In this document: positions 1-6,051 of the stretch, piece after piece
Numbering within the stretch: position 1 is the first letter of the stretch
Layout of the letters: every line of letters starts with the position of its first letter
Source: Bacteroidia bacterium
Lineage (GTDB): Bacteria; Bacteroidota; Bacteroidia; Flavobacteriales; Flavobacteriaceae
Assembly: GCA_030425715.1 (NCBI GenBank)
Contig: JAUIAA010000066.1
Coordinates: forward strand, 1 to 9,063
Length of the DNA stretch: 9,063 nt
Reading direction: 5' to 3'
The notes under the pieces: generated by a model
Database searches by the model: none
The model's input: the letters and a program-made list of their open reading frames with translations, nothing else
Told to the model about the DNA's origin: nothing
Position numbers and translations under genes: made by a program

Positions 1-393
1 ATTACGCATTCTACAAACTTCAACCAATTTCTCGGTTTGTTCTTCAACCCCTTTTGCAACATCAATTACCACAATAACACTATCTACTGCAGTAAGAGTT
101 CTAAAGGTATCTTCGGCAAAATCTTTGTGACCAGGAGTGTCTAATATGTTGATTTTCTTATTTTTATAAATAAATGCTAAAACAGAAGTAGCAACGGATA
201 TACCACGCTGGCGTTCAATTTCCATAAAATCGGAGGTAGCACCTTTTTTTACTTTATTGTTTTTTACTGCTCCAGCCTCTTGAATTGCGCCACCAAAAAG
301 TAGTAATTTTTCGGTTAAGGTAGTTTTACCAGCATCGGGGTGAGAAATAATACCAAAGGTCCTTCTTCTTTTGATTTCTTCTAAAAATTCCAT
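1..393 (-). CDS. prfC: Peptide chain release factor 3 (RF3), N-terminal part, cut by window edge
   Basis: This is a translational GTPase that recycles class I release factors RF1 and RF2 from the ribosome after termination, in the cytosol. The 131 visible residues hold the G domain start: the P-loop HPDAGKTT at residues 18-25, a switch I region with RQRGISVATSV at 61-71, and the G3 motif DTPGHKDF at 85-92. The combination SHPDAGKTTLTEKLLLFGG, GAVK and DFMEIERQRGISV is typical of RF3 rather than EF-G, which usually has AHIDAGKTT. The start at 393 is chosen because the next residues (MEFLEEIKRRRTFGIISHP) match the usual RF3 N-terminus and a promoter lies just upstream. About 400 residues are missing beyond position 1, since the family is usually near 530 aa. 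The frame is open throughout with no sign of damage. Confidence 0.93.
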   Translation of the reverse strand, partial: MEFLEEIKRRRTFGIISHPDAGKTTLTEKLLLFGGAIQEAGAVKNNKVKKGATSDFMEIERQRGISVATSVLAFIYKNKKINILDTPGHKDFAEDTFRTLTAVDSVIVVIDVAKGVEEQTEKLVEVCRMRN

Positions 394-410
394 CTACAAA
401 AATTAGACGG

Positions 411-441
411 CAAATATACGTTAAGCAAAAGCAATAATCAA
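411..441 (-). promoter_or_regulatory. Bacteroidota-type promoter for prfC
   Basis: On the minus strand a perfect TAnnTTTG motif (TATATTTG, plus-strand positions 411-418) lies 17 bases before the prfC start. A TTG (439-441) lies 20 bases upstream of it, which is suitable -33/-7 spacing for the primary sigma factor of Bacteroidota. The implied leader is only about a dozen bases. The match is by eye and no transcript was examined. Confidence 0.6.
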
Positions 442-458
442 TTTATTTAGAAATGGAT

Positions 459-1175
459 TTAATCTAGAACTTCCACTTTAATAAACACATCATTTAGTGG
501 CCATTCGTCACTCCCTGCTTTTAAATTTGCAATTTTATCAATGACAGAAAACCCAGAAATTACTTGTCCGAAAACCGTATGCTCCCCATCTAAATGATGT
601 GCCCCTTGTTTGTTTTGAACAATGTAAAATTCAAATGGATTGGATTCTTTACTTGGATTATTTTCCCAATCTCTAGCGGCAGCAACAGCACCGTATTGGT
701 GTTTTAAATTTGGGTGAAACTCTGCAGGAACTCTATAGTTACTATATCTGTTTCGATATCTTAAGGTTTTAGGGCGCTCAGAATCACCACCTTGAATAAT
801 AAAATCAGGTACCACTCTATAAAAACAAGTAGTGTCAAAATAGCCAACTTTACTTAAAAAAATAAAATTGGCACGATGCAAAGGTGTTTCATTATACAGC
901 TGTATAACTATATTACCAAATCTGGTTTTCAACTTTACTTTTGTTTCTAGATTTTCTTTGCCAAAAGCTTGTAAAAAAGGCACCGTATTTTTTCTATCAA
1001 TGCTATCTGCTCCTTTGATTAATTTTTCGGGAATTTTTTTTATCGGTTTTGCAGCAACTGTATTTTTAGTTTTGGTATGCGGAATTGCCAAGTCTTTAGA
1101 TTTTTCTGAATTACAGGACCATATCATCAATAGGATTACTACTGCAGATATAATTTTTATGAATATGGTTTGCAT
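459..1175 (-). CDS. Cyclophilin-type peptidyl-prolyl cis-trans isomerase, predicted lipoprotein
   Basis: This enzyme isomerises Xaa-Pro bonds and probably assists folding of exported proteins. From the ATG at 1175 it has 238 residues. A short hydrophobic segment (about residues 4-19) runs into IWSC with the candidate lipid-bearing Cys21, followed by Asn/Ser/Glu and a polar linker to about residue 80. The cyclophilin domain covers about 82-238: FYRVVPDFIIQGGD (118-131) supplies the catalytic Arg120, Phe125 and Gln128 equivalents, and HLDGEHTVFGQV (194-205) supplies the His199 equivalent. The tryptophan present in human CypA is replaced by His, common in bacterial forms. An in-frame ATG at 1223 would add 16 residues, but those codons overlap a good promoter and would bury the signal peptide, so 1175 is preferred. 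Trp just before the Ser-Cys makes the lipobox imperfect, so lipidation is likely rather than certain. It is followed by prfC on the same strand, which has its own promoter. Confidence 0.88.
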   Translation of the reverse strand: MQTIFIKIISAVVILLMIWSCNSEKSKDLAIPHTKTKNTVAAKPIKKIPEKLIKGADSIDRKNTVPFLQAFGKENLETKVKLKTRFGNIVIQLYNETPLHRANFIFLSKVGYFDTTCFYRVVPDFIIQGGDSERPKTLRYRNRYSNYRVPAEFHPNLKHQYGAVAAARDWENNPSKESNPFEFYIVQNKQGAHHLDGEHTVFGQVISGFSVIDKIANLKAGSDEWPLNDVFIKVEVLD

Positions 1176-1195
1176 TAAATCTAAAATTTTGCTTG

Positions 1196-1224
1196 CAAAG
1201 ATAAATGAAAAATTAAAAGACAAA
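1196..1224 (-). promoter_or_regulatory. Bacteroidota-type promoter for the cyclophilin lipoprotein gene
   Basis: The minus strand reads TTTG (1221-1224), 17 bases, then TATCTTTG (1196-1203), a perfect TAnnTTTG. The ATG at 1175 follows after about 20 bases. Its position inside the longer possible reading frame supports the shorter start chosen for the gene. It sits back-to-back with the idi start region. Confidence 0.55.
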
Positions 1225-1243
1225 TCCTTACCTGCAATTTTTG

Positions 1244-1251
1244 TAGTTTTG
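1244..1251 (+). promoter_or_regulatory. Candidate -7 box immediately before idi
   Basis: TAGTTTTG matches TAnnTTTG perfectly and ends four bases before the idi ATG at 1256. If it is used, transcription would begin at or within a base or two of the ATG, giving a leaderless or nearly leaderless mRNA. No TTG is visible at the expected -33 distance, so the motif could be chance in AT-rich DNA. Confidence 0.35.
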
Positions 1252-1255
1252 TAAA

Positions 1256-1777
1256 ATGAAGGAAGAACAAGTAATATTAGTTAACGAAAAAGACGAGCAA
1301 ATTGGCTTAATGCCCAAAATGGAAGCACATGAAAAGGCCTTATTACATAGAGCATTTTCGGTATTTATTTTTAACGATAAAGGAGAATTATTGTTGCAAC
1401 AAAGAGCAGCAGATAAATACCATTCGCCAAATTTATGGACCAATACCTGTTGTAGCCATCAACGTGAAAATGAAGGAAATATTGAAGCAGGAAGACGTAG
1501 GTTACAAGAAGAAATGGGCATTGATACTGCACTTAAAGAGGTGTTTTGGTTTGTGTATACCGCTCCTTTTGATAATGGTTTGACAGAGCACGAATTGGAC
1601 CATGTAATGGTGGGGAATTTTTCTGGCGAACCAAAAATAAATAAACAAGAGGTGGCGAGTTATAAATGGATGACTCTTGATGCGGTTAAAAACGACATGA
1701 GTGAACACCCAGAATTATATACCGAATGGTTTAAGATTATTTTTAAAGAATATTACCAAAGATTGGTAGTGCATTGA
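1256..1777 (+). CDS. idi: Isopentenyl-diphosphate delta-isomerase, type I (Nudix fold)
   Basis: It interconverts isopentenyl diphosphate and dimethylallyl diphosphate in isoprenoid synthesis (quinones, undecaprenyl carrier, carotenoids), in the cytosol. At 173 aa it has the normal type I length. Visible active-site elements are the metal ligands His25 and His31 (EAHEKALLHRAFS), NLWTNTCCSHQ with catalytic Cys66 and metal ligand His68, and TEHELDH with Glu111 and Glu113, one of which is the catalytic acid and metal ligand pair known from E. coli Idi. The Nudix-like helix RRLQEEMGI covers residues 81-89. The start at 1256 gives the expected N-terminus and no SD is seen. It is the first gene of a plus-strand run: the pterin synthase gene follows after 23 bases. 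No functional link among the three genes is obvious, so co-transcription may just reflect housekeeping packing. Confidence 0.95.
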   Translation: MKEEQVILVNEKDEQIGLMPKMEAHEKALLHRAFSVFIFNDKGELLLQQRAADKYHSPNLWTNTCCSHQRENEGNIEAGRRRLQEEMGIDTALKEVFWFVYTAPFDNGLTEHELDHVMVGNFSGEPKINKQEVASYKWMTLDAVKNDMSEHPELYTEWFKIIFKEYYQRLVVH

Positions 1778-1800
1778 TATTTTAATATTGCTAAATTTTT

Positions 1801-2211
1801 ATGAGAGTAACTGTAAACAGAAAAGCACATTTTAATGCTGCACATAGATTGTACAATAATGAATGGACAGATGCCAGAAATGCTTCAGTTTTTGGTAAAT
1901 GTGCCAATCCAAATTACCATGGACATAATTACGATTTGATTGTTTCGGTTACAGGAGAAATTAATCCTGATACAGGTTTTGTAATGGATATGAAAGTTTT
2001 AAAAAAATTAATACGGGAAGATATTGAAGAACAGTTCGATCATAAAAACTTAAACGAAGAGGTTAAAGAGTTTAAAACCTTAAACCCAACTGCGGAGAAT
2101 ATTTCTGTGGTAATTTGGAATAAGTTGAGAAATAAAATTGACCAAAATTTAGATTTATCTGTAACCTTATACGAAACTCCTAGAAACTTTGTAACCTATA
2201 ATGGAGGTTAA
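1801..2211 (+). CDS. queD: QueD/PTPS-family 6-carboxy- or 6-pyruvoyl-tetrahydropterin synthase
   Basis: This COG0720 enzyme acts on 7,8-dihydroneopterin triphosphate. As QueD it makes 6-carboxytetrahydropterin for queuosine/7-deazaguanine synthesis; as PTPS it makes 6-pyruvoyl-tetrahydropterin for tetrahydrobiopterin. The 136 aa fit the family. Zinc ligands are His15 (NAAHRL), His40 and His42 (YHGHNY), and the catalytic Cys is Cys34. Further family marks are DHKNLN (80-85) with catalytic Asp80-His81, PTAEN (97-101), and Glu125 near the C-terminus for pterin anchoring. The Cys-to-HGH spacing is C-x5-HGH (CANPNYHGH), as in animal PTPS, not the C-x3-HGH of E. coli QueD as I recall it, so the product is uncertain and the symbol is provisional. 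Its last codons contain the GGAGG that can serve the next gene, whose ATG abuts its stop codon. Confidence 0.88.
   Translation: MRVTVNRKAHFNAAHRLYNNEWTDARNASVFGKCANPNYHGHNYDLIVSVTGEINPDTGFVMDMKVLKKLIREDIEEQFDHKNLNEEVKEFKTLNPTAENISVVIWNKLRNKIDQNLDLSVTLYETPRNFVTYNGG
2203..2207 (+). promoter_or_regulatory. Shine-Dalgarno-like GGAGG inside the end of the pterin synthase gene
   Basis: GGAGG encodes part of the terminal Gly-Gly of the upstream protein. It lies 4 bases before the ATG at 2212 and 13 before the alternative ATG at 2221. It stands out because most starts in this window have only A-rich leaders. It suggests re-initiation or coupled translation of the peroxiredoxin, though it may be simply a Gly-Gly codon effect. 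Confidence 0.4.
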
Positions 2212-2739
2212 ATGAAAAAAATGAAGTTTACCATATTGGCTATTCTTATTATTGGTGCAATTATTATTCCGCAACAAATGAATAACAAATCAAAATTAGA
2301 AGTGGGAGATAAAATCCCGTCCTTTACCTTAAAGGACCAAGATAATCATGATTTTAATATGGATGATTATATTGGTAGCGGACCAATGGTGATTTACTTT
2401 TACCCAAAAGATGATACGCCAGGTTGTACCAAAGAAGCCTGTAGTTTTAGAGATAATTTTAGTGCATTTAAAAATTTAAATGCTAAAATAATAGGTATAA
2501 GTGGTGATAATGTTGAAAGCCATAAAGCATTTGCAGAAAAATATAATTTGCCATTTACACTTTTAGCAGATGTAAATAATGAGGTGCGAAAAAAGTTTGG
2601 TGTACCCAATACAGTATTAGGATTAATTCCTGGGAGAGTAACTTATGTAGTTGATAATAAAGGTATTGTTATTCATATTTATGATAAACTTCGCAATGCC
2701 GAAAAACATATTGACGAGGCATTAAAAAGTTTACAGTAA
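2212..2739 (+). CDS. PrxQ/Bcp-type peroxiredoxin with N-terminal membrane or signal segment
   Basis: This thiol peroxidase reduces H2O2 and organic hydroperoxides using thioredoxin-like reductants. The AhpC/TSA domain runs from about residue 28 to the C-terminus (175). It includes the peroxidatic Cys72 in YPKDDTPGCTKEAC with Cys77 five residues later, the usual PrxQ resolving position, and Arg142 in PGRVTYVVD as the conserved active-site Arg. Residues 5-20 are hydrophobic after a Lys-rich start, which looks like a membrane anchor or uncleaved signal. Classical Bcp proteins are about 150 aa and cytosolic, so this copy is about 22 residues longer and is probably exposed to the periplasm. A start at Met23 would restore the usual length, but the abutting stop/start and the GGAGG favour 2212 (or Met4 at 2221). 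It is the last gene of the idi run, convergent with the deaminase gene 10 bases away. Confidence 0.92.
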   Translation: MKKMKFTILAILIIGAIIIPQQMNNKSKLEVGDKIPSFTLKDQDNHDFNMDDYIGSGPMVIYFYPKDDTPGCTKEACSFRDNFSAFKNLNAKIIGISGDNVESHKAFAEKYNLPFTLLADVNNEVRKKFGVPNTVLGLIPGRVTYVVDNKGIVIHIYDKLRNAEKHIDEALKSLQ

Positions 2740-2749
2740 GCTAAGTATT

Positions 2750-3754
2750 TTAGCAAGTAGCAACATAAGTCTCTAGCTCTTTTAAATATTTTTGCTTGGT
2801 TTCATTATCCAATAAACTGTATTGAAAAGAATTTTTAACCAATTCATAAATATCCTTTTTACTAAGCTGTAAGGCTTTTTGAATTGCTATATAATTTTGA
2901 TTTACTTGACCACCAAAATAAGCTGGATCATCAGAATTTACGGTAATTTTTAATCCTAACTCCATCATTTTTTTTAAGGGATGATTTTTTAAGTCATCTA
3001 CTACTTGTAATGCAGTGTTTGAAAGTGGGCAAACGGTTAGGGCAATGTCTCTTTTTATAATTTCTCGGATTAAATTTTCGTCTTGCAAAGCATTATTACC
3101 GTGATCAATTCTAGCAACTTTTAAAATATCTAAAGCTTCCCAAATATAATCAGCATCTCCTTCTTCGCCTGCATGGGCTAGAGGAATAAAACCTGCTTTA
3201 ATCGAAGCTTCAAAAACATTTTTAAATTTAGATGGGGGATTTCCTTTTTCAGACGAATCCAATCCAATTGCAGTAATTTTATCCTTAAACGGAATAGATT
3301 GCTGTAAGGTTTCAAAAGCTTTTTCTTCGGATAAATGCCTTAAATAACTCATAATTAATATAGAAGATACCTCAAGCTCTTCTTTTGCTACTTGGCAGGC
3401 CAAACTAATTCCGTTGATTACCGTTTCAAAAGAAACACCTCTTTCCGTATGGGTTTGCGGATCAAACATAATCTCGGTATGCCTAACATTTTGAGCGGCA
3501 CATTTTTTTAAATAGGCATAAGTTAAATCATAAAAATCTTGCTCGTAAACCAATACTTGCGCACCTTGGTAATAAATATCAAGAAAATCTTGTAAACAAT
3601 TAAATTGGTATGCTTTTTTCAATTCTTTAACCGATGCAAACGGAATTTCAATTTGGTTTCTTTTAGCAATTTCGAACATCAATTCAGGTTCAAAAGTTCC
3701 TTCAATATGCAAGTGCAATTCGGCTTTAGGCAATTTTTCTATAAAATCTATCAT
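2750..3754 (-). CDS. Adenosine deaminase superfamily enzyme, probably adenine deaminase
   Basis: This metal-dependent purine deaminase (334 aa, full length, cytosolic) most likely converts adenine to hypoxanthine for purine salvage. Ligands and catalytic residues are visible: His14 and His16 in AELHLHIEGT, His194 and Glu197 in HAGEE, His218 in IDHGNN, and Asp275-Asp276 in NSDDPAYFGG. Three motifs favour the adenine deaminase branch (fungal Aah1 and the bacterial counterpart) over true adenosine deaminase: LPKAELHLHIEGT followed by EPELMFEIAKRN, GLDSSEKGNPPSKF (164-177), and SDDPAYFGG with VNQNY after it (274-288). This comparison is from memory of the families, and automated pipelines often label such proteins simply adenosine deaminase. 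It is transcribed divergently from manA and convergently with the peroxiredoxin gene. No convincing promoter is seen; only a weak TAAATTTA lies just before the ATG. Confidence 0.88.
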   Translation of the reverse strand: MIDFIEKLPKAELHLHIEGTFEPELMFEIAKRNQIEIPFASVKELKKAYQFNCLQDFLDIYYQGAQVLVYEQDFYDLTYAYLKKCAAQNVRHTEIMFDPQTHTERGVSFETVINGISLACQVAKEELEVSSILIMSYLRHLSEEKAFETLQQSIPFKDKITAIGLDSSEKGNPPSKFKNVFEASIKAGFIPLAHAGEEGDADYIWEALDILKVARIDHGNNALQDENLIREIIKRDIALTVCPLSNTALQVVDDLKNHPLKKMMELGLKITVNSDDPAYFGGQVNQNYIAIQKALQLSKKDIYELVKNSFQYSLLDNETKQKYLKELETYVATC

Positions 3755-3797
3755 GGCGTAAATTTAAGAATTCAATATTAATTGTTAGGTACATTTC

Positions 3798-3825
3798 TTT
3801 GTACGAGTAAAATATTCGATATTTG
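3798..3825 (+). promoter_or_regulatory. Probable promoter for manA and perhaps the Kdo8N genes
   Basis: TTTG (3798-3801) is followed after 16 bases by GATATTTG (3818-3825), a 7 of 8 match to TAnnTTTG. The manA ATG lies 17 bases downstream. It is the only promoter-like site I find ahead of the manA-kdnA-kdsB-kdnB series in the 88-base divergent gap. Confidence 0.4.
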
Positions 3826-3842
3826 CGTAAAATTACATTTCA

Positions 3843-4820
3843 ATGCTAAACTACCCGTTAAAATTCGAACCCATTTTAAAGCAAAAAATTTGGGGTGGAG
3901 AAAAATTAAAGAATATTTTAGATAAGAATTCTGACGAGAAAGATATTGGAGAAAGTTGGGAGATTTCGAATGTTGAACACGATGTTTCTATCGTAGCCAA
4001 TGGTGAGTTAAAAGGGAAATCCCTACGAGATTTAATGCAAATGTATCAAGCCGATTTACTAGGTAAAAAAGTTTATGCCATTTTTAAGGATCAATTTCCA
4101 TTACTGATAAAATACATAGATGCTAAAGAAGCATTGAGCATTCAACTACATCCACATGATGATTTGGCAAAAAAGAGACACAACTCTTTTGGAAAAACGG
4201 AAATGTGGTATGTAATGCAAGCAGATAAAGCAGCTAATTTAATTGTAGGATTTAAAAAGGAGGTTACTAAAGAAGAATATATACATCATTTAGAGAATAA
4301 AACACTTACAGAAATTTTAAACATAGATACGGTAGATAAGGGAGATGTGTATTTTATCCCTACAGGTAGAGTACACGCAATTGGGGCAGGTGTACTATTG
4401 GCAGAAATACAACAAACCAGTGATATTACCTATAGAATTTACGATTGGGATAGGCAAGATGACGACGGAAACTACCGAGATTTACATACAGAATTGGCAT
4501 TAGACGCCATGGAATATAGAGCTAAAAAAGAGTATAAAACTAGCTATAAAAGTAAGTTGAACCAATCCGAAAACATAGTGAGTTGCCAATATTTCACTAC
4601 CAATGTAATTGAGTTAGATGGGCAAATACAGGTAGATCACAAGGATAAAGACTCTTTTATCATTTATATGTGTGTAGAAGGAGAAGCAAGTATTGTTTGC
4701 AATAATGGGAAAACCGAACAGATAAAAATGGGAGAAACCATTTTAATACCCGCAGTTGTAAAAGAGATTGCAATAAAAAGCAATATAAAATCTAGATTGT
4801 TAGAGGTTTCCATACCTTAA
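3843..4820 (+). CDS. manA: Mannose-6-phosphate isomerase, class I (short form)
   Basis: It interconverts mannose 6-phosphate and fructose 6-phosphate in the cytosol, either feeding mannose into glycolysis or supplying GDP-mannose for glycans. At 325 aa it is of the short bacterial class with a cupin fold. The zinc site is visible as Gln101 and His103 (IQLHPHDD), Glu120 (FGKTEMWYV) and His178 (PTGRVHAIG). The catalytic Arg is Arg198 in TYRIYDWDR. The N-terminus has the usual KFEPILKQKIWGG and GESWEIS motifs. Residues from about 235 onward form the second cupin half and are more variable. The gene ends 37 bases before kdnA on the same strand with no terminator between, so transcription probably continues into the Kdo8N genes. 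Mannose 6-phosphate is not a precursor of Kdo, so any link would be through a shared surface glycan, which is inference. Confidence 0.93.
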   Translation: MLNYPLKFEPILKQKIWGGEKLKNILDKNSDEKDIGESWEISNVEHDVSIVANGELKGKSLRDLMQMYQADLLGKKVYAIFKDQFPLLIKYIDAKEALSIQLHPHDDLAKKRHNSFGKTEMWYVMQADKAANLIVGFKKEVTKEEYIHHLENKTLTEILNIDTVDKGDVYFIPTGRVHAIGAGVLLAEIQQTSDITYRIYDWDRQDDDGNYRDLHTELALDAMEYRAKKEYKTSYKSKLNQSENIVSCQYFTTNVIELDGQIQVDHKDKDSFIIYMCVEGEASIVCNNGKTEQIKMGETILIPAVVKEIAIKSNIKSRLLEVSIP

Positions 4821-4857
4821 TTATATTACATTAACCAATTAGATAAATTATAAAAAA

Positions 4858-6051
4858 ATGCCAGGATTTGAATTTTTTAGTGACGCAGAAAGAAAAGAAG
4901 TAAATGATGTGTTAGAAAGCGGAGTTTTAATGCGTTATGGATTTGATGGAATGCGTAATGGCCATTGGAAAGCCAAAGAATTAGAACAAGAATTGCAAAA
5001 AAAATTACATGTAAAACATGCACAATTAACCACTAGTGGTACAACGGCATTAAATTTGGCATTGGCAATTTTAGGTGTTGGAGCAGGAGATGAGGTGATT
5101 ATGCCAACTTTTACTTTTGTAGCTAGTTTTGAGTCTATTATTAATGCTGGAGCAACACCAATTATTGTAGATATAGACGATACCTTAACTTTAGACCCAA
5201 AAGCAGTTGAGGCAGCCATTACTTCAAAAACGAAGGTGGTAATGCCAGTACATATGTGTGGCTCTATGGCAGATTTAGATGCTCTAAAGGCAATTTGTGA
5301 TAAACACAATATTTATTTGCTAGAAGATGCTTGCCAAGCTTTTGCAGGTACCTACAAAGGAAAAGCTTTAGGGACTATTGGTGATGCAGGTTGTTTTTCA
5401 TTTGATTTTGTAAAAACCATTACTTGTGGTGAAGGAGGTGCCGTAGTTACAAACAATAGTAAAATGGCTGTGGAAGCGGATCAATATTCCGATCATGGAC
5501 ATGATCATATAGGTAGTGATAGGGGGGCAGAAACACATCCAATCATGGGGTATAATTATAGAATTTCTGAATTGCATGCTGCGGTTGGTTTGGCGCAAAT
5601 AAGACGTACCGATGAAATAATTGCCATCCAAAGAAAAAATAAAAAAGTATTGAAAGATGCTTTGGCTACCATACCCGAAGTGAGTTTTAGACGAATTCCT
5701 GATGAAGCTGGAGATTCGGCTACCTTTTTATCCTTTTTTATGCCTACTGCAGAATTGTCACAAAAAGTAGTGGAAGCATTTAAAGAGTACGGTGTAGATG
5801 CTTATTGGAATTATTTTGATAACAATTGGCATTATATACGCAAATGGAATCATTTAAAAGATTTAAAATCGCTTTACCCAATTTCAAACCATATCAAAGA
5901 AGGGATGCAAGATTTAAATGCGATAAAGTTTGCGCAATCGGATGCCTATATTTCGCGTAATATTTCTTGTTTGATAAAACTGTCTTGGACTGAAGAAGAG
6001 CTACAAGAAAGAGCTCAAAAAATGGTAAATGCAATTAAATCAGTATTATAA
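4858..6051 (+). CDS. kdnA: 8-amino-3,8-dideoxy-manno-octulosonate aminotransferase (DegT/DnrJ/EryC1/StrS family)
   Basis: This PLP enzyme transfers an amino group from glutamate to 8-oxo-Kdo (made by KdnB), giving Kdo8N for lipopolysaccharide. The 397 aa match KdnA length. The PLP Schiff-base lysine is Lys186 in SFDFVKTITCGEGG; Asp157 and Gln160 (LLEDACQ) contact the pyridine ring, and SGTTA (60-64) binds phosphate. It is assigned to KdnA rather than another sugar aminotransferase because signatures I associate with Shewanella KdnA are present: the MPGFE start, the MRNGHWK segment (32-38), VHMCGSM (131-137), SDHGHDHIGSDRGAE (211-225) and HPIMGYNYRISE (227-238). The two downstream genes supply the rest of the pathway. 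Its stop overlaps the kdsB start by one base (TAATG), so translation is probably coupled. No SD is seen, and the leader is A-rich. Confidence 0.9.
   Translation: MPGFEFFSDAERKEVNDVLESGVLMRYGFDGMRNGHWKAKELEQELQKKLHVKHAQLTTSGTTALNLALAILGVGAGDEVIMPTFTFVASFESIINAGATPIIVDIDDTLTLDPKAVEAAITSKTKVVMPVHMCGSMADLDALKAICDKHNIYLLEDACQAFAGTYKGKALGTIGDAGCFSFDFVKTITCGEGGAVVTNNSKMAVEADQYSDHGHDHIGSDRGAETHPIMGYNYRISELHAAVGLAQIRRTDEIIAIQRKNKKVLKDALATIPEVSFRRIPDEAGDSATFLSFFMPTAELSQKVVEAFKEYGVDAYWNYFDNNWHYIRKWNHLKDLKSLYPISNHIKEGMQDLNAIKFAQSDAYISRNISCLIKLSWTEEELQERAQKMVNAIKSVL

Noticed and set aside
868..1254. A 128-residue plus-strand frame with hydrophobic stretches opposite the cyclophilin gene
   Set aside because: It is antisense to a clear cyclophilin domain with intact catalytic residues and has no recognisable features or start signals.
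1792..1799. TAAATTTT just before the pterin synthase ATG as an internal promoter
   Set aside because: It lacks the final G and has no TTG at suitable spacing; the gene lies 23 bases after idi and is likely in its transcript.
2740..2754. GCTAA-loop-TTAGC hairpin in the 10-base gap between the peroxiredoxin and deaminase genes
   Set aside because: It has only five mostly A-T pairs and no T-run, too weak to call a terminator.
3759..3766. TAAATTTA as a -7 box for the deaminase gene
   Set aside because: It is self-complementary, lacks the final G and a suitably placed TTG, and is only four bases from the ATG.
4935..5309. A 124-residue minus-strand frame opposite kdnA
   Set aside because: It is a shadow of the kdnA coding sequence, Ser/Ala/Thr-rich by codon mirroring, with no family resemblance.
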